Positions 44,914 through 56,573 of a stretch of DNA of 64,000 nucleotides are shown in pieces; position 1 is the stretch's first letter; each line of letters opens with the position of its first letter. The notes beneath the pieces are model-generated. The model was not told the DNA's origin and made no database searches. It saw nothing but the letters and a program-made list of their open reading frames with translations. Both the position numbers and the translations under genes were made by a program. The stretch comes from Pseudopithomyces maydicus (Eukaryota > Ascomycota > Dothideomycetes > Pleosporales > Didymosphaeriaceae): assembly GCA_026873275.1 (NCBI GenBank), contig JANTUC010000001.1, positions 1,178,001 to 1,242,000 on the forward strand. The letters are read 5' to 3'.

Positions 44914-46877
44914 CACAGCAACACTACCGAAACATTCCCCCTTTTTGCTTGCTAAGGAAAGTTTCTTTGCCGCTCACATGAGTCTATGATTTTCTTAGCT
45001 CTACCATCGGTCACTGACTACATGTGACAGACTCTTCCCGTAAATATAACAAAGACAATCTTTCCAGCATGGTCTTTTATACCCTTCTATTTTCATCACT
45101 TCCTGATTTCTTTCCATCTACATTTTTTCAAGATGTTGCAGTGGGGTTCGTCACATGTGCGGTTCTATTGTAATTCTATTTGTAGTACACTCCTACCTTG
45201 GTGTCCAAAAAAGTCTAACGCCATGGGCGAACACAATGTCTTCAAGAAGCGCCCAGCACTGATTTTATATGGCATTTTTATAAGCTATATATCATGGTAG
45301 TATAGCCCTGGAGCTCATGGTGTCACGTGTCTATTAGGCGAGTTCCCAAGGTCTTGGGGTCCAAGGCTAGACGCTGGGGGCAGATATCGCCACAGTAGCC
45401 CACATCGAGTGAAGAGACAAACTACCATAGTTTTTCATGTTTTTGCATTTTCTGATTTGCGCAAAATACTCTCATACAAATACATATGTAGTAACTGGGC
45501 ATGCAGAGGCCTGTTTGGGTGTTACATGTATCTCCAGATGTCATGGATTAATTTCGTGCGCACGTACATGTACCAACATACCTTGGTTACAAGTGTTGTA
45601 ACTTCATATACAAGGCAAAAAGCGGCAAATTTATGCTCAGCTTACCGTAGTTTTGGCTGGTAGTACAGCAAGTTTGGTGAGGCAAAGCGCCGGATGTTCA
45701 GGCGACGAGGCTGAAGTAAGGCTGAAGCAGGGCCAGCGCATCCGGTGAAGAAACCACGACACCGGCCAAGCCACACTAGCTGCCGGTGAACTAAAGCAAA
45801 CTTCGAAAACTCCTCTACGCTCCGTGGCTGAGCCGTGAAAAAGTTGCCCTGATGTCTAGGCATCAAGAAGTACAGAAAATTGAGCTGAGCGCCATAAATA
45901 TCAAGACCTCTCCTTATAAAAAAATGCTCCATCCTCGCTGCCAACGAAGACAACTGAAATCACCAAGACTATTATTAGCTGTCTGAACTCAAAGCTACAA
46001 GCCAGTCTCACTCGCATTTGAAAGCATATACACGTAAATTGGCCGCCCTTCCGCTCTTGACAAAGTCATATCTCGCTTCCCTACGCATCACAGTGAGTTA
46101 CTATGTTTGTCTTAATCAAAGCATATCTAACAATCAGCAGTAACTTCCTGCAAAACAATGGACTCCTTCGGAATGTTCATGAGATTCGTAATCGAAAACC
46201 TATGGATGAGCAGTGAAGGAACTCAGCCCCGGTGTGGAGGAAGCCCGCACAGCGGTTGAAGCACGAGTCACCATGACAAAATTCGACGGAACACTATGTA
46301 CGAACACGGTCACAGGGGAAGCTTTTGAGCAGGCTATCATGTTGTAACAACACATATGTATTTTATGGTCGGGATTCCAATGCTGCTTGAACATTTGAAT
46401 ACACACATAATCGAACAAAAACACCGGTTATTTACTTTAGACATAGATTTTTTAGTTTCTCTGGCATCAATACATTCAAGACTTAACCAGGCTATGTATT
46501 GTCCCTATTCAATTCCTCCTTGGATTTTGGGCCATTGCTTTTGAGTGTATTTGCCACCTCTAACCAGCAAGTCTTAGATTCTATAAATACATGTACAGCC
46601 GTAAACACTGTGCATTACCCATAAGAGTTTCTTGAATATCCAACTTTTCAATTTATCCGTGCTATTTGTATAGCCCAAGGCCAATAATGTATGTGTCTTT
46701 GAACGTGTAGAGATGCATCTGCGTAGACCAACAACATCAATAGATCCTGCTTAATCATTCAAGGCACCCATTTCCGAAAATGTCACTATTTCAATATAAC
46801 TGATTAAACTTGATTGAATATACCTAGAGGTTCTTTGTATATATTTCATCCCCCGCCGAATCATGCTTGTGCCAAAG
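44914..46877. other. AT-rich intergenic region
   Basis: About 2 kb with no confident gene. A GC-richer patch at about 45640-45960 carries a 103-codon minus-strand frame without recognised motifs. A possible small spliced gene at 46093-46347 is listed separately. Confidence 0.45.
46093..46347 (+). other. Possible very small spliced gene
   Basis: A textbook short intron (46093-46140, GTGAGT..ATCTAAC..CAG, 48 bp) is followed 18 bp later by ATG at 46158 opening MDSFGMFMRFVIENLWMSS. One frame over, an open stretch to 46347 reads LSPGVEEARTAVEARV then MTKFDGTLCTNTVTGEAFEQ, which looks protein-like. The two parts are out of register by one base, so either there is another intron or a sequence error, or the resemblance is chance. 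No family recognised. Confidence 0.3.
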
Positions 46878-47980
46878 CTATGTATCCCGTAGTTTTAAAT
46901 AGCGCGCGAACCCGATCCAAGTAACGGGCAAGCAACCACACAGTACAACGCAAGCCGGCTCAATTGTCGTGAATATCGAAGGCAATAGATTAATGTCTGC
47001 TCGAGTGTATTGTCAGCCAAATACTATATATCATTAACGCGCTGTTGAGGGAAAAGGAAGGAACGCACATGTAAAATCGACAGTGTCCCCTTCATTAGCA
47101 TTTATGAAAAGCGGGATCCGCGCGATACTGACACCTGTAGCACTATCCTGGTCAGTGAAACTGCAATTCATTCTGCTATGCAGTACATACAGCCCACCTA
47201 TCATAAACACAAAACATAGTCCTATTTTCTTAGGGAGAGAAAAATGCAACCGCATAATTTTGAGCTGCGGGAGAACCAGAATACCAACATCGGAAACAAT
47301 ATTGATTATTCCAAGCGCAGGCCATACCCAGGTCGGTGTGACGCATTGGAAAGGCACTCCCCAGTTGCTACTTAGCGGTCGACACTCCAGGAAGTATGTG
47401 AGTTCCTGGGCAATAAACCATGCGATGGTGTAAACAGTAAATAACCAAACACCGATCTGAATCGCGCGATTACTTAAAGAGAAGATTCGGTCGAGAAATG
47501 CGAGGACCGAGAGCTTTCCTAGCGCCATGCTGAGCGTGTAAAACATCCCCAAGGCGACAGTGGTCTGTGTCCAGATGAATCAGCATAGATTACTACACAA
47601 GTTTTGCAGCTTTAAGGTTGGCATCTCACCTTTCCTAACTTTTCGATGTTGCTGGGGTCTTGTGCTACAATGAGCACGTGCCTGCCTATTCCATACTTTG
47701 CGGCTTTGATAATCAGCTGGTGATCACTCTTGACTTGATTCCGCAACATACTTAATACTGCTGTCGTGTATACCCCGATTAATGCTATAGTCGCTCCGAA
47801 TGAAAGGTAATCATCCAAATTGATGCTTGATTTTGAGATCCTTCGTGCTACGATACGGATGATAAACGACAAAACAGCAGCTGCTGTGAACACGGAAGTA
47901 ATAGCAATTAGGAGGCCGCCTCGATCTTCGTCCTGATGCAATGTTTCGTACGCGATTTTCTCAGGTGAAAACCCTTCCAT
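46878..47980 (-). CDS. PTH11/rhodopsin-like seven-helix membrane protein
   Basis: Four exons (47630-47980, 47198-47564, 47069-47134, 46878-46996) give 300 residues with seven predicted membrane helices. Helix regions include LLIAITSVFTAAAVLSFIIR, YLSFGATIALIGVYTTAVLS, GMFYTLSMALGKLSVLAFLD, IGVWLFTVYTIAWFIAQELT, ALGIINIVSDVGILVLPQL, then IGLCFVFMIG and, in the last exon, LLPSIFTTIEPACVVLCGCL. This is the fungal rhodopsin/PTH11-like integral membrane domain, often implicated in sensing surface or nutrient cues. The last exon is missed by a simple ORF reading, which would end in unrelated sequence after VDFTC. The CFEM domain of some PTH11 proteins is absent. Intron 2 uses a GTGGGC donor for frame. 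Confidence 0.8.
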
Positions 47981-48794
47981 TACACTAATCGTCTGCCGTT
48001 ATAGGCTCGGTGGTGACATCAATGTAATCGATAGTGTGGGTGCATTCTTATAAAAGATAAGAGCCGAGGCCCGCAGGATTAAGGGGCTGGTGTTCGTGTT
48101 CGCGTATCCAATCATATCTCATCCTAAAGTTCTTAAGCGGGAGCGCGAGTAACCATAAAGGGTCATCTTACATTCCGCCCCCCCACCAGACCCTATAGTT
48201 CATGCCAAATGTTCTCTACAATAACGAGCTAAGCGCGCCAGGAAGGCCATCATCTTATATAATACAGCGGCCAATCTACATATGGATAAACTCAGGGTGG
48301 CAACCATTGCTACGTTGCCGATCTTCCAGGCACGAAGGCTGGCATTGCTTGCTCATTGGGGTCCACATCTTGATTAAGCTTCCAGTTGTTGGGTATTAAA
48401 TCTAAACTATTGACAAATAAAACAAGCGACCTCAAATTTTGATATCATTCCTACAGAGTCTTTTGTTTTTTAGCTGTACGGCGGCTTGCATCTGCTATTT
48501 AGACGACGTCGTTGTGTTCTGATCAGGTATCCCACAACGACAGACGCAATCGCCGCTCGTATAAGGCGTGCGATGCAGATGGGCAGATCAAGGTTAATCA
48601 ATCCAGTTCTTGTATAGAACACATCGGATGAATATCATTATGTATAGGGCAATTGTTTGATTCGTTATTCCATAATCTCCTCGACTCTCTCCCCATTGAA
48701 GAGTAGGGTGCCCAAACGTTAGGAAGTCTGATCGTGACGGCATCTACATAACCCGAGCTGGGCTCTTCGCTTCCACCAATTCCTCCATCCATCA
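47981..48794. other. Intergenic region
   Basis: 814 bp between two minus-strand genes; the left end should hold the receptor promoter. No supported gene. Confidence 0.5.
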
Positions 48795-49412
48795 CTAGAC
48801 AATTGGGATTCCAAGCCGAGCACCCACCCTCAATAGCACCTCATATGCTCCTGCTTGTGTGTAGATGTCCTCCTCTTCTATCCTGGCTATCCTCTCTTCG
48901 TGGTCATCTGGGGCTTCTCCCGGACCAAAGGCACCCTCCAAACGGCCCCGGAACAGCAGAAGTTGTACGGCTGCCTTGTTTCTGTGGCACCGAATGGTGC
49001 TTTTTTTGAAGGCCAATTTGTATTCAAGTCGTGCCACCTTGACCTCGAAGTGGTTCCTTAGCTGCTGCACTGTCATGAGTCGTGCACGATCTTGTTCGGG
49101 GTCGTTGTGCATAGCGATGGCAACGAAACGGCTGTAAGAACCAGGATCGATCTGGGAGACGAGGGCGGCCATTTCATCGACCATGTTCTCAGCTTCCTTG
49201 ATGTTCATCTGGCATTGGACGTTGGCAAAATCAAGGTCTGTCAGGCAAGTGCTCTCTTCCATGTTTTCCATGGCCTTTTCGATGGAGGCCAGGGTCGAGG
49301 ATAGCTTAGGTTCGAACTTGGACTCGACATCCTCGATCGCTTCTCGTATCTGCCTGTGGAGCTGGGTGGCCAGATTGATGGTGCCAGGGATGTCCCTGTC
49401 GCAGATAGGCAT
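48795..49412 (-). CDS. Coiled-coil orphan protein
   Basis: Single-exon 205-residue protein, not recognised. It is mostly helical with likely coiled coils: LHRQIREAIEDVESKFEPKL, then LASIEKAMENMEEST and MNIKEAENMVDEMAALVSQI, followed by RARLMTVQQLRNHFEVKVAR. It has no signal peptide or membrane segment. It starts with the first Met (MPICDRDIPGTIN). It is intronless and isolated in a sparse region, as often seen for lineage-specific fungal genes. A role cannot be given. Confidence 0.6.
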   Translation of the reverse strand: MPICDRDIPGTINLATQLHRQIREAIEDVESKFEPKLSSTLASIEKAMENMEESTCLTDLDFANVQCQMNIKEAENMVDEMAALVSQIDPGSYSRFVAIAMHNDPEQDRARLMTVQQLRNHFEVKVARLEYKLAFKKSTIRCHRNKAAVQLLLFRGRLEGAFGPGEAPDDHEERIARIEEEDIYTQAGAYEVLLRVGARLGIPIV

Positions 49413-49591
49413 GGCTCGAGATCTCTTGTCCTATTCTGAGTTGTGAGTAGTGGATATGGAGGTAATGCTTTGGAAACACCTCTTGAGTCGGTCGGGGGTG
49501 GGTGGTTATGATGAATTTGGTAGGAATGTCAATAACAGAGTGAGTGCAATTCAGCTTTTGTACCAGCGGCAGTGTAGCTGATGCCTGGTGG

Positions 49592-49673
49592 TGTTGTCGC
49601 GGCGATATGTAAGTACTATACTGTTACCGCGGCGATGTGCGAGTACTGTTGCCGCGACGATGTACAAGTAACG
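49592..49673. repeat. Imperfect 25-30-bp tandem repeat (x3)
   Basis: Three diverged copies starting at 49592, 49622 and 49647, each with the core TGTTRYCGCGRCGAT followed by an AGTA element. They lie about 180 bp upstream (5' side) of the minus-strand coiled-coil gene. Confidence 0.6.
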
Positions 49674-50371
49674 GTTGAGCACGCGATGAAACATTGGGAA
49701 GAAAGATGTACATTGTACAGAAGCATTTCTGAGTTATTCAAAGTCTTAGAGATATGGAAAAATAAGGTGTGATGGGAAGAGTCCATGCCAAGTTCGAGTA
49801 TTGCTTCGAGGGTTTTCGTGAGAGAATGACTAGAACACGGTCTTGCCTTGATCAAGATATCTTAGAAAGCTATTCTGTTGTTGTATTTACAAAAATCGAC
49901 ACGTCCAGCTCCTGGATCAGTATATATATATGCAAGTTCTTACTTGATTGAATTTCCTGTGATATTGGTGAACCGCCTACACTCCCTTATGAACCCCCCT
50001 CCCTCCGGGTGTGAGATATTCAGCTAATCTTCGATGGTCTAATCTACTCGATATATCGAAACGACCACCACAACGTGTTCAGACGAACAGGTGAAGACTA
50101 GACAACAGGACACGGAGCCCCGACTTCACCTGCAGGTGCAGCTGCACGTGTGTGGACAGGGGTGACGTCGGAGTTTCGCCTATCCCTAGCCTCACCCCAC
50201 AAACGGAGTTAGTTGGTCCCTGGCCTGGGCAACCGCGACTCTTCAGACCAGACACACGACAAGTCCCTCACCCAGCAGACAGAGCCGAACTTGGCTTTGC
50301 AATCCATCTGGCAGAACCAATTGCATAGCTCCTGTTCGTTCTCGCCATTGGCAACCCCCAATTTGCGCCCG

Positions 50372-50449
50372 GTAAGTGTCGAGTGCGACGGGGCCCCGCT
50401 TTATCTGGTGAGCTCTTGTGAACACGGTAGCTGACAGCTTCCCGCGTAG
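50372..50449 (+). other. Probable 5' UTR intron of SND1
   Basis: GTAAGT donor at 50372, GCTGAC branch site and CGTAG acceptor at 50449 define a 78-bp intron ending 32 bp before the SND1 start codon. Confidence 0.5.
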
Positions 50450-50481
50450 CACAACCCATCTCCTCCCCACACCCACCCACC

Positions 50482-53328
50482 ATGTCTCTGCTCGAAGCCA
50501 AGGTCAAGAGCGTGCTTTCCGGCGACACGGTCATCTTGCACAACATCAACAACCCCAAGCAAGAGCGCACCTTCAGCTTAGCCTTTGTCACTGCACCGCG
50601 ACTGAAGCGCGAGGGCGATGAGGTAGGACCCTCCTCTCCGTCACCCTGCCTGACTCTCGCCCCAACCCCTTGACTTGACCCGCAACGAACAGCCGATCCG
50701 TCACAACTTCAATTGGACGTCGGTCTGCGCATCGAGGACAACCGAGTCGGAGCTGACTTTACCAGCAATTCGCATTCGAATCGCGCGACTTCCTCCGCCG
50801 CCAGCTTGTAGGCAGGGTAGTGCAGTTCAAGATCCTGTACAAGATCCCCACCGGCGCCAACCGCGAGTACGGCATCCTCTCTCCCGAACCGAACAAATTT
50901 CCCTGAAGCCGCTGTCGCCGAGGGATGGCTGAAGCTCCGCGACGATGCCGGCCGCAAGGACGATTCCGAGGAAGCTACCACGCTGCTGGAGAGGCTTCAG
51001 GTCTTCGAGGCGCGGGCAAGGGCCGACTCCAAGGGCCTGTGGCAGGAGTCTGGCGGCAGGATTAGCTCCAGCTCTGAACTGAGCGACCCTAAGCAGTTTG
51101 TTGAGGACAACAAGGGCCAGGACCTCACCGGTACGCATTGAGTAACCAGTCCACCAACTTTGAAGATTGGCTAACTTGAAATAGCCATTGTCGAAAAGGT
51201 CCTTGCCGGTGACCGCCTCATTGTCCGCTTCGTCCTTTCGCCGACCGAACATGTGCAGACCATGGTCCTCCTTGCTGGCATTCGCGCACCCGCTACGAAG
51301 CGAACAAACCCCTCGGATGGTAAGGAGCAGCCAGCTGAACCATTCGGCGACGATGCCCACCAGTTTGTCGAGACACGATTACTACAGCGGAACGTGGTCG
51401 CAAATGTGCTCGGAGTCAGCCCTAATGGGCAGATCGTGGCCACCATCAAGCACCCCACACAGGGCAGCATCGCGCCGTTCCTGCTCAAGTCGGGTCTGGC
51501 CAAGTGCACCGACCACCACACCACGCTTCTTGGAGGAGATATGGCAGCGCTCAGACAGGCCGAGAAGACCGCCAAGGACAGCAAGCAGGGCCTTTACCAA
51601 GGTCATGTGGCGCCCAAGGCTTCGACTGCTGGTCAGAACGAGGCCACAGTTAGCAGAGTCCAGAGCGCCGATACCCTGTTCCTGAGGAACAAGGCAGGTG
51701 CGGAGAAGCGCATCAATCTCAGCAGTGTTCGCCAACCCAAGCCCACCGACCCTAAGCAGGCACCGTGGGTCCCGGAAGCAAAGGAATTCTTGCGCAAGAA
51801 GCTCATCGGAAAGCACGTGCAATTCCGCATTGACGGAAAGCGCCCCGCGACTGAGGGTTATGACGAGCGTGAGATGGCTACCGTTACATTCCAGGGCAAG
51901 AATATCGGACTGATGCTTGTTGAGAACGGTCTGGCTTCTGTCATTCGTCACCGACAGGATGATACCGACCGCAGTCCCATCTACGACGATCTGCTACTGG
52001 CTGAATCTGCAGCGCAGGAGGCACAGAAAGGATTGTGGTCTCCCAAGGCTCCCTCCGCGAAGCAATACGTTGATTATTCAGAGTCACTCGAGAAGGCGAA
52101 ACGCCAGCTTACATTGCTCTCACGACAGCGCAAGGTCCCCGCAATTGTGGACTTTGTGAAGTCCGGATCTCGATTCACCGTTCTCGTCCCGCGGGAGAAC
52201 GCTAAGCTTACTTTTGTGCTCTCTGGTATCCGTGCACCCCGCTCAGCGAGGAACCCGTCCGACAAGGGCGAGCCGTTTGGTCAGGAGGCACATGACTTCG
52301 CCAACAAGCGATGCCAGCAGCGCGATGTTGAGATTGACGTTGAGGACTGCGACAAGGTCGGTGGCTTCATCGGTCAACTCTACATCAACCGCGAGAGCTT
52401 TGCAAAGACGTTGGTCGAGGAGGGTCTTGCAACAGTTCATGCGTACTCCGCCGAGAAATCGGGCAACGCAAACGAATTGTTTGCTGCAGAGCAGCGAGCC
52501 AAGGATGCGCGAAAGGGACTGTGGCATGACTACGACCCCTCGCAGGACGAGGATGTGGAGCAGGCAGACACGGGTGCTGAGGCCGCCGGTCAGAACGGTG
52601 ATGCCGCAGCGGAGCGCCGGAAGGACTACCGCGATGTTGTGGTCACGCACGTTACTGAAGAGGGTCGCCTGAAGCTGCAGCAGGTTGGAACGGGTACCGC
52701 TGCCTTGACCGAGCTTATGAATGCTTTCCGAAGCTTCCATCTCAACCCCTCAAACAGCCAGGGTCTGTCTGATGCCCCGAAGGCTGGCGAGTTCGTGGCT
52801 GCCAAGTTCACCGCGGATGACGAGTGGTACCGCGCACGCATCCGACGCAATGATAAGGAGGCAAAGAAAGCCGAGGTCGTCTACATTGACTACGGCAATT
52901 CGGAGACCATTCCCTGGTCCCGCCTCCGACCTCTCACACAAGCGCAGTTCATCACCTCAAAGTTGAAGGCCCAGGCCCAGGATGCACAGCTGTCATTCAC
53001 TCAGCTGCCGGGTAACCCCGAGTATCTTGCCGATGCCGTGAATTTCATCTCGCAAGAAACTGCCGACCGTCAGCTAGTCGCTAACGTCGACCAAGTGGAG
53101 AAGGACGGCACGCTCTGGGTAACCCTGTTTGACCCCAAGGAGAGCAAGCAGGGCGACCAGAGCATCAACGCCGAGGTCATCAGCGAGGGTCTCGCCATGG
53201 TCCCCAAGAAGCTTCGGGCGTGGGAGCGCGGTGCAACCGACATCTTGAACGCTCTCAACAAGAGGCAGACGGCTGCCAAGGAGGAGAGGAGGGGTCAATG
53301 GGAGTATGGCGATCTCACCGATGACTAG
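50482..53328 (+). CDS. SND1/Tudor-SN (p100), frame broken once
   Basis: Three exons (50482-50622, 50766-51130, 51185-53328) give about 883 residues. There are four staphylococcal-nuclease-like domains (VKSVLSGDTVILHNINNPKQ; VEKVLAGDRLIVRFVLSPTE; VSRVQSADTLFLRNKAG; IVDFVKSGSRFTVLVPREN), then a Tudor domain (FVAAKFTADDEWYRARIRRN; VVYIDYGNSETIPWSRLRPL) and a partial fifth SN fold. SND1 binds RNA and acts in mRNA stability, splicing and stress granules. In exon 2 the frame changes between ANREYGIL and PNRTNFPEAAVAEGWLKLRD, in a CT run (50876-50885). The change equals two bases missing or one extra; unrepaired, a stop follows within about 10 codons. Introns: GTAGGA..CTGAC..CCAG and GTACGC..GCTAAC..ATAG. 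Confidence 0.9.
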
Positions 53329-56300
53329 ACGCGTCGACATCGTTATCGGCGAGGGGTGCTCTCAATAGCGACGACGTATGCATATGTGGTTGGTATTGCG
53401 TCTGCTTTGTGTAACAAGAACAGAGGCCGTATGCGGCTTTTCTATCGATGCCTTGCGTGGGCATTTCTGTAATCTTCTTGCTGTATTGGTTCTGTCTACC
53501 CGTCTATGATGTTTGTCTGTCTGTGTCATGCCTCTCTCTCTCTGTCTGTCTCTGTTTCTCTCTCTCGTTTTTTGCCTTAGCCGTCTCGTCTTCTTGATCT
53601 GATCTCAAGATGCATGCATGCATAGCGGGGAGAAAAGGATTGGGAACTTTGGAAAAAAAAGGGGATCAAAAAGTAATACCGCTATACCGGAAATAAAATG
53701 CCCTGTTTGGTTCGATGCCGACCCGAGACCTTCGCCACCATATACAGTACATACGTGTTGCGCCTATGTCCTTCGCATGCCTGTCTGCTCGCCTGCCAGC
53801 CTGCCAGTCTGGCTGGCCCCGACTACCGCGTGCTTATACACATGTTTCGCGTCGGTGATTTCCGTGTCAAATCACATCGTATGCTATTATCGCAAGGAGG
53901 TATGTATGTAGTTAGGTAGGTATGTATGTGCGTATATAAGTCTCCCCGCGTGATCGTCCTCCTCCTCGCGATGCACTGCATACACATTGCGTCCCATACA
54001 AGCTCACGTACCGAGACTCGCGTCCACCGTCCTGCACGCCCACGTCGCGAGAGCTCGCGTAGCCCAACGGCATGCATGTGGTCAGGTAGGTAATTATAGG
54101 CAGGTAAGGTAGGGTAGGGTCGGGTCGGGTAGGCAATCTCGTGAGGGGAGTGGGGAGAGCACGGCTTCGGATTGCGAGCACGCAGCTTGCCGGGTGGGAG
54201 TGATGGCGCTGGGCATACCCCTCCCTCATCATTAGAGAGCTTTACCTATGTACGGTATGTAAGTACGTAAGGTAGTTGTTGCACTGCGTATGTAGGTAAC
54301 TATGTACGTATGTACTCAGGTGTGTATGTATGTATGGGGCTCATGCTCGGGGTGCCCTGCTCGGAGTGCCCTGCATGATAAACTCGGGCTGGATTCATTT
54401 GGTTTTGATCGGGGTGGTACGGGGAGGGGTTTTAGGTAGTCTATGTATGCACGTATGTAGGTATGGTGGGAATATGTACATACATACATACATACATACG
54501 TAGTGTGGGATAGGCTCGATAGCGCAATACTTAACGCGACGCGATGCGAAACGATGGACTATGATGTGGGACTAGATTGAATTAGTCGTCATGTATGTAT
54601 GGACGGACTAGGTAGGCGTAGACTATGTACCGAGACTGACCGATGTAGATACCGTAGGTGCATACTGTATGCATACAGTACGTTGACGCGATAGAGTGTG
54701 CCAAGAGGGGGCGTACATCTGGTTGCATCAGGCACCGCACCGACCTCACCTGCACCTCGGTGGACACCTGGGCACCTAGGGCACCGGTGAAGACACGTGA
54801 TCGGTGGGGCGCCCCCCGATGGCGTAGTTGTACGAGATAGATTGTGGGTAAAGCGGATGTGGAAGGAGGAGGAAAAGACGGCTATGGAGGTTGTATTGTA
54901 TGCATGTACGAATATATCATATGGATACGGCTAACAGACTACATACGTAGCAGTATGTACATCACGGCGACGGCACCCTGTTCGAAAAAGCAAAACCACA
55001 ACCACACCGCTTGGGCTTGTTTTCCACATTCCCCCCAACGTCATGACTACTGCATAGGAACTCGCCCGTCGGGACGCCCGGCCCCGTTCCAATCATCACG
55101 TGATGACCACTGGCCCGTGGAGGGGACGACCGGGGTCTGCCCTGTCCATACCACTGACACTTACAGTAGCCCGTCATTATGCCTCACTCACATACAACAC
55201 ATCTATCAGCCTGACGTCTGTCCACTGTGTATGTAGGCGATCGAAGTCTGTGCACGGCCGACCGGCTGTCTGCGGAGACGGGCAGACGGGTGCGAGAAAC
55301 CGATATGAGACAGGGAACCCTTCGTTAGGCGAGACGGGTGTGTCGAGTCAAGGCGGGTCGAGGCGAGTGCGTGTCGTGTGGGGAAAGGGTCCGATGTGTT
55401 GTGTTTGTGTTTGTGTCTGTGTTATGCTGGGTGTACGTATTGTGCTGTGGGACAGCGCAGAGGGGTGGAGCGGGTGGGTGGGTCCTTTTCTGTGTTCTAG
55501 AAGGGTTGGTGTTTCGTTGATAGTGTATTGTTGTGGAGATGTAGCTGTGGTAAGCAGGGAATGATGCTGGAGGTTGAGAAGATAGAATGTGCTGGTAAAG
55601 AGTCAAACGGATAGAGCAAGAGAGGAGAGAAGAATTATACGATTATGCACAAGTGAAAGATGATGTTCAATGAAGAAAGCAAGGAGCCATGATATTTTTC
55701 GTAAAGGCAGTGCAGCCCGTGTACCAAGATAGTTGTATCCGTCCCATCCATCTGTCTGGCAATTTTGGCACGCCCATCTTCCACATACTCTTTTGCCTTT
55801 TGGGCAAGCTATCCAGCATCCCAACGTGTTCGTCATGCAGTGCCGTGCTAGCCATTTTTGTTCCCTCATTAAATCGTGCGTTCGTCTGCTCATCAGCTAC
55901 ATGTCAAGGAAATACATCATCCTCCACCCGCTCCACAAATCCGATCCAAGGAAACAATGGGGTATTAAAATCCACCAAACCCGCGCAGCTGCAATTGCCT
56001 CCCACATGGGGAGCTGGTATCCGCGAAGCAAAAAGGATAAATCATGCTCGAGAAGGTAGAATGGAAGAAAGCAAAAACAGAGTACTGCTAATGATGAAAC
56101 TGCGAAGACGACGTTGCAAAAACACTCGACTCGCTTGCTCGCTCAAAAGCACTACAGGGAAAAAATCGCAAAAATCGAATCCGCGCGCGCAGTAAGGGAA
56201 AAGCGACATCGTTATCCGATCGTACAGTCTCGTTCCGTCGTGAGCCTAGGAAAGCTCCACGCATGCGAAACGCATGTGTTGCGCGTGAGCGTCCCTGTCT

Positions 56301-56573
56301 AGCTAGCAAACAATACCATGTGTGACCTGCACTGTCGCGAAAAGGGGGAATCGTGCTGGAGAAAACAGTGAAAACATCCCGTGAACTTTTTCCAAGGCGC
56401 GGAAAGGAATGACGCCGTACTTTTAGACAAAAAAGCTTTTGGTTCCACTCCACTCCGCCCGATGAAAAAGCAAACAAGAAGACCATAACAATAGGGCAGT
56501 GTAAAGAGATAATCGAAAAAACAAGATCGCAAGCTTAAAAATCATTGAGGAACATTTCCGCCCGGCGTTTGGC
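53329..56573. other. 3.2-kb gene-free region rich in GTATGTA-like repeats
   Basis: No supported gene. It contains a TCTG/CT-rich run (about 53515-53570), many dispersed GTATGTA, TAGGTA and TACATA units between 53.9 and 54.96 kb, a G-rich AGGTAGGGTAGGGTCGGGTC stretch near 54103-54130, and a TGTGTTTGTGT-rich stretch near 55395-55425. The open frames found here are composed of these repeats. Confidence 0.55.
54476..54502. repeat. TACA tetranucleotide microsatellite
   Basis: About six tandem TACA units within a region of dispersed GTATGTA-like elements. Confidence 0.9.

Larger units (their letters stand above)
49413..50481. other. Intergenic region upstream of SND1
   Basis: 1.07 kb containing three imperfect tandem copies of a 25-30-bp unit at 49592-49673 and, just before the SND1 ATG, a likely 5' UTR intron (both listed). 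No other gene seen. Confidence 0.5.

Noticed and set aside
45642..45953. 103-codon minus-strand frame in a GC-rich patch, considered as a transposon remnant
   Set aside because: No terminal inverted repeats, target-site duplication or transposase motif could be found.
54103..54130. AGGTAGGGTAGGGTCGGG stretch resembling telomeric repeat
   Set aside because: Not TTAGGG-periodic and internal to a repeat-rich intergenic region flanked by normal genes.
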